Source of the DNA: Kitasatospora sp. MAP12-44
GTDB taxonomy: Bacteria > Actinomycetota > Actinomycetes > Streptomycetales > Streptomycetaceae
NCBI RefSeq assembly: GCF_029892095.1
Contig: NZ_JARZAE010000004.1
Location: forward strand, 4,898,001-4,962,000
Direction of reading: 5' to 3'
Length of the DNA stretch: 64,000 nt
The notes beneath the pieces were generated by a model that saw only the letters and a program-made list of their open reading frames with translations, made no database searches and was not told the origin of the DNA. This document shows positions 25,807 through 34,069 of this stretch, one piece after another. Positions within the stretch are counted from its first letter, which is position 1; the number at the start of each line of letters is the position of its first letter. The position numbers and the translations under genes were made by a program.

Positions 25807-25858
25807 GCGGCGCCGCACTTCTCTGCTGATGACTACTTTCCGATACGGGGGCAGTGTG

Positions 25859-26815
25859 ATGAACCGACCGGATCGACGACCCTTGGCTGACCAGGCGCGG
25901 CGGTTACCACCGGTCGTGCGCAGAACCCTCAGCACCTGCGCGGTGGGCGCGCTGGCGGTGCTGCTGAGCCGGGTCACCCACCAGTCGCCGAGCACCGTAC
26001 TGACGGTTGCGGTCGCCGCCGCCGGGATGACGCTGATCATCGAGTTCCTGGTCACCTTCGAGCGGCGGCTGAGCGGGGTGGAGACCGAACTCGCCCTGCA
26101 CTCCGACGAGATGACGACCCTGCTGGGCACCTCGTTCGCCCAGATCAGCGAGGCGACCAAGCTCTTCGCCCGGGTCGACGGCTCCCGGCTGCGCACCGAC
26201 GCGGTGACCCAACTGGTGCGCAACGCGACGGAGATCGGCGCGGACGGCCCGGAGATCGTGCACGTCTTCACGCAGAAGGAGTTCGAGCGGCTCAGCGCTC
26301 TGCTGAAGGGTCTGAAGGGCGGCGAGGCCACCTACGACGGCGAGGACCACGACTGGCTGCTCGCCCTGTGCGCCAGCGCCACCGCGACCATCGACGCCAC
26401 CAGCACGGCCGTCGATGTCGGCTTCTGGAGAACCGAGTTGGGCCTGCGCTACCTGGCGGCGCAGCGCGCGGCGATCGACCGCGGGGTGCGGGTGCGCCGG
26501 CTCTTCATCCTGGAGAGCCCCGAGCCGGCGGCGATGGAGGAGCTCCACCGGGTCTGCCAGCAGCAGACCGAGCTCGGAGTGACCGTCAAGCTGGTGACCA
26601 TCAACGAGCTGCCGCCCCGCCTCAAGCTCGACCCGATGTTCGACTTCATCGTCTTCGACCAGAGCCTCAGCTACGAGGTCACCCCCGGACTGCCCGTCGA
26701 GCACGCCTCCCACCCGGTGATCGCCAACACCCGGCTGGTGCTCCGCACGGACCGGGTCAGCTATCTGGTGAAGCGCTTCAACGAGCTGTGGAACGCCTCG
26801 GAATCCCTGGAGTAA
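25859..26815 (+). CDS. Two-TM protein with PLD-like cytosolic domain (probable cassette gene 6)
   Basis: 318 aa from ATG 25859; an ATG at 25829 is possible. Two membrane helices lie at about residues 24-40 and 47-66 (STVLTVAVAAAGMTLIIEF). The cytosolic part includes a helical linker (FERRLSGVETELALHSDEMTTLLG) and a domain with WLLALCASATATIDATST, GLRYLAAQRAAIDRGVRVRRLFILES and MFDFIVFDQSLSYEV, a pattern seen in phospholipase-D-like folds used for signalling. No H-x-K-x4-D catalytic motif is present, so it is unlikely to be an active PLD. It follows the SCO2521-type gene by 52 bases on the same strand; membership in the same unit is inference. Confidence 0.7.
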   Translation: MNRPDRRPLADQARRLPPVVRRTLSTCAVGALAVLLSRVTHQSPSTVLTVAVAAAGMTLIIEFLVTFERRLSGVETELALHSDEMTTLLGTSFAQISEATKLFARVDGSRLRTDAVTQLVRNATEIGADGPEIVHVFTQKEFERLSALLKGLKGGEATYDGEDHDWLLALCASATATIDATSTAVDVGFWRTELGLRYLAAQRAAIDRGVRVRRLFILESPEPAAMEELHRVCQQQTELGVTVKLVTINELPPRLKLDPMFDFIVFDQSLSYEVTPGLPVEHASHPVIANTRLVLRTDRVSYLVKRFNELWNASESLE

Positions 26816-26880
26816 GCAACCCTTAGACTGCTGGGGAAGTCAGCCCGTGCCCCGCAGCAGTGCTCAGGAGTGTGCCCATC

Positions 26881-28179
26881 GTGACCGAGACCGCCGTCGA
26901 GAGCACTGCCGTCGAGAGCACCGCTGACGTCATCGTGGTGGGGGCGGGCCCGGCGGGCGCGACCACCGCGTACTACCTCGCGCAGGCCGGCCTCGACGTC
27001 CTGCTGCTGGAGAAGACCGAGTTCCCGCGCGAGAAGGTCTGCGGCGACGGTCTGACCCCGCGCGCCACCAAGCAGCTGGTGGACATGGGAATCGACGTCT
27101 CGACCGACAACGGCTGGCTGCACAACAAGGGCCTGCGGATCATCGGCGGCGGGGTCCGGCTGGAGCTCGACTGGCCCGAGCTCTCCGCGTTCCCGGACTA
27201 CGGGCTGGTCCGCAAGCGCGCCGACTTCGACGAACTGCTCGCCCGCCAGGCGCAGAAGGCCGGCGCCCGGCTGTACGAGCGCTGCAACGTCTCCGGCCCG
27301 GTGCTGGACGAGCGGACCGGCCGGATCACCGGGGTCACCGCCAAGCTCGGCGCGGAGAAGCGCGAGGTCGTCTTCCGTGCCCCGCTGGTGGTCGCCGCCG
27401 ACGGCAACTCCACCCGGCTCTCGCTCGCGATGGGCCTGCACCGCCGCGAGGACCGGCCGATGGGCGTCGCCTACCGGACGTACTTCACCTCGCCGCGGCA
27501 CGACGACGACTACCTGGAGTCCTGGCTGGAGCTCTGGGACACCCGCGGCGGCGACAAGAAGCTGCTGCCGGGCTACGGTTGGATCTTCGGGATGGGCGAC
27601 GGCACCTCCAACGTCGGCCTCGGCATCCTCAACTCCTCGCCGGCCTTTGGGGAGTTGGACTGGCGCGAGGTGCTCAAGGCGTGGTGCGCGAGCATGCCCG
27701 CGGAGTGGGGCTACACGCCGGAGAACATGACCGACCCGATCCGCGGCGCGGCGCTGCCGATGGCGTTCAACCGCCAACCGCACTACACGCGCGGCCTGTT
27801 GCTGGTCGGCGACGCGGCCGGCATGGTCAATCCGTTCAACGGCGAGGGCATCGCCTACGCCATGGAGTCGGGCCAGATCGCCGCCCGCACCATCGTCCAG
27901 GCCCACGCCCGGGTCACCCCCGCCGGCCGCGAGCGCGCCCTGCACGCGTACCCCGCGGTGCTCAAGGACGTCTACGGCGGCTACTACACGCTGGGGCGCG
28001 GCTTCGTGAAGCTGATCGGCAACCCGAAGATCATGCAGCTCGCCACCCAGCGCGGGCTGACCCACCCGGTCCTGATGAAGTTCGTCCTCAAGATGCTCGC
28101 CAACCTCACCGACCCGCAGGGCGGCGACGCGATGGACCGCATCATCAACGGCCTCGCCAAGGTGGCTCCGAACGCCTGA
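26881..28179 (+). CDS. Geranylgeranyl reductase family flavoprotein, probably MenJ-like
   Basis: 432 aa from GTG 26881, 10 bases after CAGGAG. FAD binding is shown by ADVIVVGAGPAGATTAYYLAQAGLDVLLLEK and the later LLVGDAAGMVNPFNGEGIAYAMESGQIA. The signature FPREKVCGDGLTPRA and the digeranylgeranyl reductase layout are intact. It should reduce double bonds in isoprenoid chains. In mycobacteria the related MenJ saturates one unit of menaquinone and is encoded beside menG and a polyprenyl synthase; here the same types flank nuo, and streptomycetes make partly hydrogenated MK-9, so menaquinone is the best-guess substrate. It precedes nuoA by 5 kb. Confidence 0.88.
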   Translation: MTETAVESTAVESTADVIVVGAGPAGATTAYYLAQAGLDVLLLEKTEFPREKVCGDGLTPRATKQLVDMGIDVSTDNGWLHNKGLRIIGGGVRLELDWPELSAFPDYGLVRKRADFDELLARQAQKAGARLYERCNVSGPVLDERTGRITGVTAKLGAEKREVVFRAPLVVAADGNSTRLSLAMGLHRREDRPMGVAYRTYFTSPRHDDDYLESWLELWDTRGGDKKLLPGYGWIFGMGDGTSNVGLGILNSSPAFGELDWREVLKAWCASMPAEWGYTPENMTDPIRGAALPMAFNRQPHYTRGLLLVGDAAGMVNPFNGEGIAYAMESGQIAARTIVQAHARVTPAGRERALHAYPAVLKDVYGGYYTLGRGFVKLIGNPKIMQLATQRGLTHPVLMKFVLKMLANLTDPQGGDAMDRIINGLAKVAPNA

Positions 28180-28190
28180 CCCGGCATGGC

Positions 28191-28230
28191 GTAACACCCT
28201 TGTATCGCAAGGGAGTTACTCGCGCGATAC
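28191..28230. promoter_or_regulatory. Two overlapping inverted repeats upstream of lectin gene
   Basis: GTAACACCCTTG (28191-28202) pairs with CAAGGGAGTTAC (28208-28219), 11 of 12 bases. GTATCG (28202-28207) pairs with CGATAC (28225-28230). The two cannot form together because the second uses the first one's loop. They lie between the reductase stop and the lectin start and could be an operator pair, a terminator, or alternative RNA stems in the lectin leader. Confidence 0.5.
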
Positions 28231-28377
28231 CGATAGTTCGTATGGTCTTCCACAGGGGGAAGGCGCCCGAGGCGCCGGCTCCTGGAACGTGAACTGGTTC
28301 TGTCAGCAGAGAACGAGGATCGGAAACGCGTCCTTGAGTCAGCCGACGCGGTTCCGCCAACGGGAGGACTCTCAGTG

Positions 28378-28878
28378 ATGGCAAAGTTCCGTACGACCAA
28401 GACCACGACCACGACCCGCAAGCGTGTGACGCGAGCCGCCCTGGTCGTCACCGCGATCGGCTCCGCGCTCGCCCTGGCCGCCGGCCCGGCGCTGGCCGAC
28501 AGCACGGCCGCCGGCTTCAACCTGTCGCAGCCCGACTGGTACGCCGGCGCGTCCACCTACTCGTCGAGCGTCAACCTGCAGTTCCAGAGCGACGGCAACC
28601 TGGTCCTCTACGTCAACGGCGGCGGGCCGATCTGGGCCAGCGGCTCCGAGGGCAGGGGCGTCACCCACGTCGACTGGTCGCAGTCGGGCTACGTCAAGCT
28701 GCTGAACTCGGGCAACGGCGTGGTCTGCGAGCTCGGCCAGGGCAACCCGGCCCCCGGCGGCTGGGCCTCGGTCCAGGACGACGGCAACTTCGTCTTCTAC
28801 AACAGCAGCGGCCGTGCGACCTGGGCCAGCAACACCCAGTTCGAGACCGGCAGCACCGTGGACGCCTGCGGCTTCTAG
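28378..28878 (+). CDS. Secreted bulb-type (mannose-binding) lectin domain protein
   Basis: 166 aa from ATG 28378 (GTG 28375 also possible; GGGAGGA upstream). A signal peptide with a Thr/Lys/Arg-rich N-region (KTTTTTRKRVTRAALVV) ends near ALADS. The mature 120 residues are a B_lectin domain: QSDGNLVLY and QDDGNFVFY match the mannose-binding Q-x-D-x-N-x-V-x-Y motif, while the middle copy (HVDWSQSGYVKLL) is degenerate. One pair of cysteines (VVCELGQ, DACGF) could form a disulfide. In streptomycetes such small lectins may bind sugars outside the cell, including those of competitors or hosts. It is monocistronic, with a hairpin terminator after it. Confidence 0.9.
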   Translation: MAKFRTTKTTTTTRKRVTRAALVVTAIGSALALAAGPALADSTAAGFNLSQPDWYAGASTYSSSVNLQFQSDGNLVLYVNGGGPIWASGSEGRGVTHVDWSQSGYVKLLNSGNGVVCELGQGNPAPGGWASVQDDGNFVFYNSSGRATWASNTQFETGSTVDACGF

Positions 28879-28901
28879 CCCCCGCGTCAGCCCAGCCTCA
28901 C

Positions 28902-28933
28902 CGGCCGGGGACCGCACCTGCGGTCCCCGGCCG
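28902..28933 (+). terminator. Hairpin terminator after lectin gene
   Basis: CGGCCGGGGACCGCA (28902-28916) pairs perfectly over 15 bases with TGCGGTCCCCGGCCG (28919-28933), with a two-base nominal loop. No T-run follows, as is usual in streptomycetes. Confidence 0.8.
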
Positions 28934-29125
28934 TTCGCGTCGTCGTAGTCCTGGGTCTGGTAGAGGACTTCCCAACGCCCGGCCGCCTCACAGTGAGCTC
29001 CTCGTCCTGCTGACGCTTCCGCTGCCCTGGCATGCGAATCACCGTAGCGGGAGGGGAAGTCGGAGGGGCCGACTTCTGGCGGGACGAGTCAGTTGACCAG
29101 TTCGCTGACCAGCAGCAGTCGTCGG

Positions 29126-29348
29126 ATGAACGAAACCGAAGTGGCGCTGTCAAGGGCTGACGGCCGCAACGACAGCGTGGGTGGCTACGATCAGGCGGCG
29201 TATCCCAGTGGGAGCTTGGCCACGTTGAAGCCGCTTGCGTGACCTGGAGCCAGTTCCTCGACGACTACACGATTCTGTCGACCGCCGAGGCGATGAGCAT
29301 TTCGACGCGCTCCGACTCGGGGAGCGTGTGCGCGTGGTCGCTCAGTAG
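29126..29348 (+). pseudogene. Possible frameshifted gene remnant
   Basis: Within the gene-poor stretch 28934-29449, an ATG at 29126 opens 38 codons (MNETEVALSRADGRNDSVGG, ending SLATLKPLA, then TGA at 29240-29242). A GTG at 29239 overlaps this stop and continues VTWSQFLDDYTILSTAEA, and a third frame then reads DEHFDALRLGERVRVVAQ to a TAG at 29346-29348. The three pieces look like one decayed coding sequence with frameshifts. The base composition is less GC-rich than the neighbours. I cannot name a parent family and chance is possible. I see nothing else in 28934-29449. Confidence 0.3.
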
Positions 29349-29449
29349 AAGGCGGCAGCCTAGTCCAAGAAGTCGGGCTGGTCGACTTTCTGTGAGCGCC
29401 TGGGCTCGACCCCGCAGTGGCTGCTGCGAGGTCGAGCCTGTGGCGTGTG

Positions 29450-30139
29450 TCAGCGGGAGTTGCTGAGCTTCACGTGCTTGATGTTGACGGGGAGGGTGGG
29501 GAAGCCGTCGCCGGGGCCGTTCTGGTCGTCCTCGCCGCCGGCGGCGATCTTCTGCAGGACGTCGAGACCGGCGGTGATCTTGCCGAACGGGGTGTAGGCG
29601 GGGGAGAGCTTGGTGTCCTTCCAGACGAAGAAGAACTGGCTGCCGTTGGTGTTCGGGCCCGCGTTGGCCATCGCCACCGTGCCGGCGGGGTAGGTGGCGC
29701 CGGTCAGGTTCTCGTCGTTGAAGGAGTACCCCGGGCCGCCGCTGCCGGTGCCGGTCGGGTCGCCGCACTGCAGGACCCACAGGCGCTGGGTGGTGAGGCG
29801 GTGGCAGTGGGTGCCGTCGAAGTAGTCGTGGTCGGCCAGGAAGCGGAACGAGAAGGTGGTGCACGGCGCCTGGGCGGTCAGCGCCTGGAAGGTGATCGAT
29901 CCCTGGCTGGTCTTCAGCGTCGCGCTGTAGGGCCTGGCGGCCTTCTTGGCGTCGAAGACCGGGATGCCCTTGAAGTCGTCGGCGGGCACCGCGGCCGTGA
30001 ACCCGCAGGAGGCGGCCGGAGTGGTCGCCGCCGGGGCCGCCTTGACGTCGGGTGAGACGGTGGCGGCCGACGCGGCGCTGGTCGCACCGAGGACCAGGGC
30101 AGCGGCAGCGGCGGCGGTGACGAGACGCTTGCGGGGCAT
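29450..30139 (-). CDS. Secreted cyclophilin-type peptidyl-prolyl isomerase
   Basis: 229 aa from ATG 30139, preceded by GGAGG. The signal peptide MPRKRLVTAAAAAALVLGATSAASA is followed by an Ala/Pro/Thr linker. The cyclophilin domain has FRFLADHDYFDGTHCHRL, LWVLQCGDPTGTGSGGPGYSFNDEN and NTNGSQFFFVWKD, keeping the catalytic His-Arg and Gln positions, though the common GGD is CGD. It should help fold exported proteins at the cell surface. It is divergent from an MFS gene with 118 bases between starts. Confidence 0.92.
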   Translation of the reverse strand: MPRKRLVTAAAAAALVLGATSAASAATVSPDVKAAPAATTPAASCGFTAAVPADDFKGIPVFDAKKAARPYSATLKTSQGSITFQALTAQAPCTTFSFRFLADHDYFDGTHCHRLTTQRLWVLQCGDPTGTGSGGPGYSFNDENLTGATYPAGTVAMANAGPNTNGSQFFFVWKDTKLSPAYTPFGKITAGLDVLQKIAAGGEDDQNGPGDGFPTLPVNIKHVKLSNSR

Positions 30140-30227
30140 GGGTGGGGCCTCCGGGGACGGGGAGCGTGGCATGTCCACCCCATCGTGCCCACGGTGCACT
30201 TGAATCATTCCTGTCAACTGCCATTTG

Positions 30228-30243
30228 ACGAACGAGCGTTCGT
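30228..30243. promoter_or_regulatory. Inverted repeat between ppi and MFS genes, TetR-like operator
   Basis: ACGAACG-AG-CGTTCGT is a 7-bp dyad 14 bases upstream of the MFS start. A TTGACG (30225-30230) overlaps its left arm and CAGGAT lies at 30246-30251, so a repressor bound here would cover the promoter. The shape fits TetR-family operators; no TetR gene is adjacent. Confidence 0.5.
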
Positions 30244-30257
30244 GCCAGGATGACTCG

Positions 30258-31568
30258 GTGCTGATCAACCGCAACTTTCGCCTGCTCGCGGCAGGTCAGG
30301 CCGTCTCGCTGACCGGCGACTACGTCTTCGACACGACCCTGACGCTCTGGGTCGGCACCGTCCTGCTGGCCGGCCGCTCGTACGCGCCAGCCGCCGTCGC
30401 CGGGCTGCTGGTCACCGTGGCCGTGGCGACGCTGCTGGTGGCGCCGCTGGCGGGGGTGTTCGTCGACCGCTGGAACCGGCGGCGGACGATGCTGGCGGCG
30501 GACCTGATCCGGGCCGCGCTGATCGGTGGCGTGGCGGTCCTGGCCTTCCTGCCGGCCGGGACGGTCGCGACCGGTGCCATGGTGGCGGTGGTCTACGCGG
30601 CGGTCTTCCTCAGCGCGGCGGTGTCGCAGTTCTTCAGCCCGGCGCGGTTCGCGATGATCGGCGAGGTGGTGGGGGAGCAGGACCGGGGTCGGGCGGCCGG
30701 CATCGGCCAGTCGGTGCAGGGCATCGCCGCGATCCTCGGACCGCCGCTGGCGGCGCCGCTGCTCTTCACGGCCGGCGTGCGCTGGGCGCTGGTGCTGAAC
30801 GCGCTCTCGTTCCTGGTCTCCTTCGCCCTGGTGCGCGGCGTATGGCCGGAGCCGCGAGCGGTGCGGCCGGCCGCCGGGCGCCAGGGGGTGGGCGCCGAAC
30901 TCGTCGCTGGGCTGCGGACGGTGGCGTCGAGCGCGGTGGTCAAGGCGCTGCTGACCACCGTCGTGCTGTGCTCGATCGGCTTCGCCGCGCTCAACTCGGT
31001 CAACGTCTTCTTCGTCACGGACAACCTGCACGTCGCGGCCAAGTGGTACGGGACCCTGGACATGCTGCTCGGCGTCGGCCTGCTGGTCGGCGCGACGATG
31101 GCCGCGCCGCTGGGGCAGCGCTTCGGCCACCGCCGGACGTTCCCGCTGGGCCTGCTTGGGGCGGGGGCTCTGCTGCTCTGGTACTCCCGGATGACCCAGT
31201 TGTGGCCGGCGCTCGCGCTGGTCACCGTGCTCGGGGTGGCGCTCGCCGTCTTCAACGCCGCGGTCGCACCGCTGCTGATCGCCGCTGTTCCGCCGCAGTA
31301 CCTCGGGCGGGTCTTCTCGGTGATCGGTCCGGTGCAGCAGGTGGCCAGTGTGGCGGGGATGAGCATGGCGGGCTGGTTCGCCAGCAGCGTGCCCAGGGGC
31401 TTCCACGCGGACCTGGGCGGTCTGCGGGTCGGACGGATCGACATGATCATCAGCTGCTCGGGCCTGCTCACCGTGGCGGGCGCGTTGTACGCGTTGTACG
31501 CGCTGCGCGAGCGCGCCGCGGTCCGACCGGTGGGGGCGCAGGCGGCGGTGCCGGAGGCGGAGGCTTAA
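30258..31568 (+). CDS. MFS transporter, MFS_3/EntS-like exporter
   Basis: 436 aa from GTG 30258, with AGGA 7 bases upstream. It starts LINRNFRLLAAGQAVSLTGDYVFD, the typical N-terminus of the enterobactin-exporter/macrolide-efflux type (MFS_3), followed by about 12 helices. The loop after TM2 is GVFVDRWNRRRTML; SQFFSPARFAMIGEVVGEQDRGRAAGIGQSVQGIAAILGPPLAAPL covers helices 4-5. The predicted role is efflux of a drug or siderophore. A dyad in its promoter suggests ligand-controlled repression. Confidence 0.88.
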   Translation: MLINRNFRLLAAGQAVSLTGDYVFDTTLTLWVGTVLLAGRSYAPAAVAGLLVTVAVATLLVAPLAGVFVDRWNRRRTMLAADLIRAALIGGVAVLAFLPAGTVATGAMVAVVYAAVFLSAAVSQFFSPARFAMIGEVVGEQDRGRAAGIGQSVQGIAAILGPPLAAPLLFTAGVRWALVLNALSFLVSFALVRGVWPEPRAVRPAAGRQGVGAELVAGLRTVASSAVVKALLTTVVLCSIGFAALNSVNVFFVTDNLHVAAKWYGTLDMLLGVGLLVGATMAAPLGQRFGHRRTFPLGLLGAGALLLWYSRMTQLWPALALVTVLGVALAVFNAAVAPLLIAAVPPQYLGRVFSVIGPVQQVASVAGMSMAGWFASSVPRGFHADLGGLRVGRIDMIISCSGLLTVAGALYALYALRERAAVRPVGAQAAVPEAEA

Positions 31569-31641
31569 AGGCGTTGATCGCATGATCAGCCCTGCGGGAG
31601 GATGACGGGTTCGCCGTCCTGCTTCGGAGGGAAACGCCCGT

Positions 31642-32577
31642 ATGAGAACTCCTTCACAAGCCGCCGCGCCCCGCGGGATCGTCACTGACCTTCCCGTGCT
31701 GCTGGTCGCGGTGGTCTGGGGTTCCAGCTACCTCGCGGTGAAGCACCTGGCCACCCCGCAGAGTGTGGTGGCGATGCTGGTGCTGCGGTTCGGTCTTGTC
31801 CTGCCGGTGCTCGGGCTATTCGCCCGCCGTGGCCTGCGCGGGTTGGGGCGGGCCGAGTGGCTGGGCGGGGCGTTGCTCGGGGGGATCCTGGGGTCGATCT
31901 TCCTGCTGGAGAGCTATGGGGTGGTGCACACCACGGCGACCAATGCCGGTCTGATCATCAGCCTCACGATGGTCTTCACTCCGCTCGCCGAGAGCCTGGT
32001 CGGCCGCGCCGACGGCCGGGTGCCGCTGCCGCGCGCGTTCGTCGTCGCGGCCGGGCTGTCCGTGCTCGGCGTCGGCCTGCTGACGCAGGGCGCCGGCCTG
32101 CACGCCCCGTCCGTCGGTGACCTGCTGGTGTTCGGCGCGGCCGTGGTCCGGACCGCGCACGTGCTGGCGATGTCGCGGGCCAGGGCGCTGAAGGACACCG
32201 ACTCGCTGGCCCTGACCTGGGTCCAACTCGCGGCGGCGGCAGTGGTGTTCGCCCTGGTCTCGCCGTTCGCCGGGTCGAGCCCGTGGTCGCTGGCGGCGTC
32301 GTACGGTCCGGGGCAGTGGGCCGACCTGCTCTACCTCGCGGTGTTCTGCACGCTGGTCGCGTTCCTGGTCCAGATGTGGGCGGTCCGGGCCACCTCGCCG
32401 TCCCGGGTGAGCCTGCTGCTGGGCACCGAGCCGCTCTGGGCCGCCGTGGTCGGCATCGTGCTCGGCGGCGACCGGCTGGTGCCGCTCGCGTTCTGTGGCG
32501 GCCTGCTGGTGCTGGCGGGCACCGAGTGGGGCCGCCGGGTCCTAGTGCCGGGCGCCCCGGAACCGCTGCCCGCCTGA
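31642..32577 (+). CDS. EamA/DMT family transporter
   Basis: 311 aa from ATG 31642, preceded by CGGAGGG. Two EamA repeats give ten membrane helices: the first begins LPVLLVAVVWGSSYLAVKHL, and the second VGDLLVFGAAVVRTAHVLAMSRARAL through ATSPSRVSLLLGTEPLWAAVVGIVLGG. The family exports metabolites or amino acids. It ends in a strong terminator and is probably transcribed alone or with the preceding MFS gene, 73 bases upstream. Confidence 0.9.
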   Translation: MRTPSQAAAPRGIVTDLPVLLVAVVWGSSYLAVKHLATPQSVVAMLVLRFGLVLPVLGLFARRGLRGLGRAEWLGGALLGGILGSIFLLESYGVVHTTATNAGLIISLTMVFTPLAESLVGRADGRVPLPRAFVVAAGLSVLGVGLLTQGAGLHAPSVGDLLVFGAAVVRTAHVLAMSRARALKDTDSLALTWVQLAAAAVVFALVSPFAGSSPWSLAASYGPGQWADLLYLAVFCTLVAFLVQMWAVRATSPSRVSLLLGTEPLWAAVVGIVLGGDRLVPLAFCGGLLVLAGTEWGRRVLVPGAPEPLPA

Positions 32578-32608
32578 GCTTTCCCCGCGCTTTCCAGTGA
32601 TCGAGTAG

Positions 32609-32641
32609 GCCCCCGCGCGCCGACCGGCGCGCGGGGGCTTT
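32609..32641 (+). terminator. Strong terminator before the nuo regulatory region
   Basis: GCCCCCGCGCGCCG (32609-32622) pairs perfectly over 14 bases with CGGCGCGCGGGGGC (32625-32638), followed by TTT. It isolates the nuo promoter region from upstream transcription. Confidence 0.88.
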
Positions 32642-33080
32642 CGTGCGCTTGTGAACGAAAGGTCAAGCGAGGACGCCGCCCCTGCCACTCGGGAGGGTGA
32701 GGCTCTCGGTGATCCACTAGCACGTCAACATGAAGCACCGAAATTTGCGATGGTCGCGCAATAGTTGATATAGGCGCACGGCTCTGACCAGTCGGTTCGC
32801 CGATGAATATGACACTTTGCGACCATTTGCGTTCGTTGCGTTCATATCTCTCGACTAGTCGCCATTGCGACCGGTTCGTGAGGTGGCGTAGATCACAAAG
32901 ATCCCCCTGAACTCCGTGTCGCAGATCACAAGTCGACGGGCATAAGATGCGCTCGATCCAGGCTTTGTGAACTGCCTCACATGGGGTGGATCTCGGGAAC
33001 TGGATCACGGGATCACCCCACAGTGATCCGACAGTTCCGATCTGCAGTCAAGGACGACTGGACGGAGGGAGCGGCGGTAC
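32642..33080 (+). promoter_or_regulatory. nuo promoter region, long non-coding upstream DNA
   Basis: About 440 bases without a gene, clearly richer in A/T than its surroundings. It contains two near-identical 16-bp direct repeats exactly 33 bases apart, GTGGCGTAGATCACAA (32883-32898) and GTGTCGCAGATCACAA (32916-32931), each with a GTG-N8-CAC half-dyad; a TAAGAT -10 candidate at 32943-32948; and a Rex-like dyad at 32965-32982. The second repeat covers the -35 position, so a bound activator could recruit polymerase while Rex represses downstream. This arrangement is my inference. Confidence 0.65.
32965..32982. promoter_or_regulatory. Rex-like operator (ROP) upstream of nuoA
   Basis: TTGTGAACTGCCTCACAT matches the TTGTGAA-N4-TTCACAA Rex consensus at 7 of 7 left-arm and 5 of 7 right-arm positions. 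Rex is the NADH/NAD+ sensor that I recall as a nuo regulator in S. coelicolor. The site lies about 10-28 bases after the likely transcription start, a position suited to repression when NADH is low. Confidence 0.65.
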
Positions 33081-33440
33081 ATGAATGCCTACGCACCGAT
33101 CCTCGTACTCGGTGCCATCGCGGCGGCGTTCGCGGTCGGCTCCGTCGTGATGGCTTCGCTGACCGGCCCGAAGCGCTACAACCGGGCCAAGTTGGAGGCG
33201 TACGAGTGCGGTATCGAACCGACCCCGCAGCCCGTGGGCGGCGGCCGGTTCCCGATCAAGTACTACCTGACGGCGATGCTCTTCATCGTCTTCGACATCG
33301 AGATCGTCTTCCTCTACCCGTGGGCGGTCACCTTCGACGCCCTGGGGATCTTCGGGCTGGTCGAGATGCTCCTCTTCATCGCCACCGTCTTCGTCGCCTA
33401 CGCGTACGTCTGGCGGCGCGGCGGCCTGGAGTGGGACTGA
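33081..33440 (+). CDS. nuoA: NADH-quinone oxidoreductase subunit A
   Basis: 119 aa from ATG 33081, preceded by GGAGGGAGCGG. Three membrane helices; the hallmark YECGIEPTPQPVGGGRFPIKYYLTAMLFIVFDIEIVFLYPWAV is intact, including the Cys of the A-subunit loop near the quinone chamber. It is the first gene of a 14-gene complex I operon. The product sits in the membrane arm next to NuoH. Confidence is very high from sequence and order. Confidence 0.97.
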   Translation: MNAYAPILVLGAIAAAFAVGSVVMASLTGPKRYNRAKLEAYECGIEPTPQPVGGGRFPIKYYLTAMLFIVFDIEIVFLYPWAVTFDALGIFGLVEMLLFIATVFVAYAYVWRRGGLEWD

Positions 33441-33514
33441 GCGCGGGCCAAGCAGCCTGCAGCACAACTGCATTGCAGCCAGCCGGATTTGAGGCCACTG
33501 AGAGGGATGGGTAG

Positions 33515-34065
<551 letters not shown>

Positions 34066-34069
<4 letters not shown>

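Noticed and set aside
25859..26815. Active phospholipase D
   Set aside because: No H-x-K-x4-D motif is present in the protein, so catalytic PLD activity is not supported.
28887..29153. 88-codon minus-strand frame after the lectin gene
   Set aside because: It overlaps the terminator hairpin and has no ribosome site or recognisable sequence.
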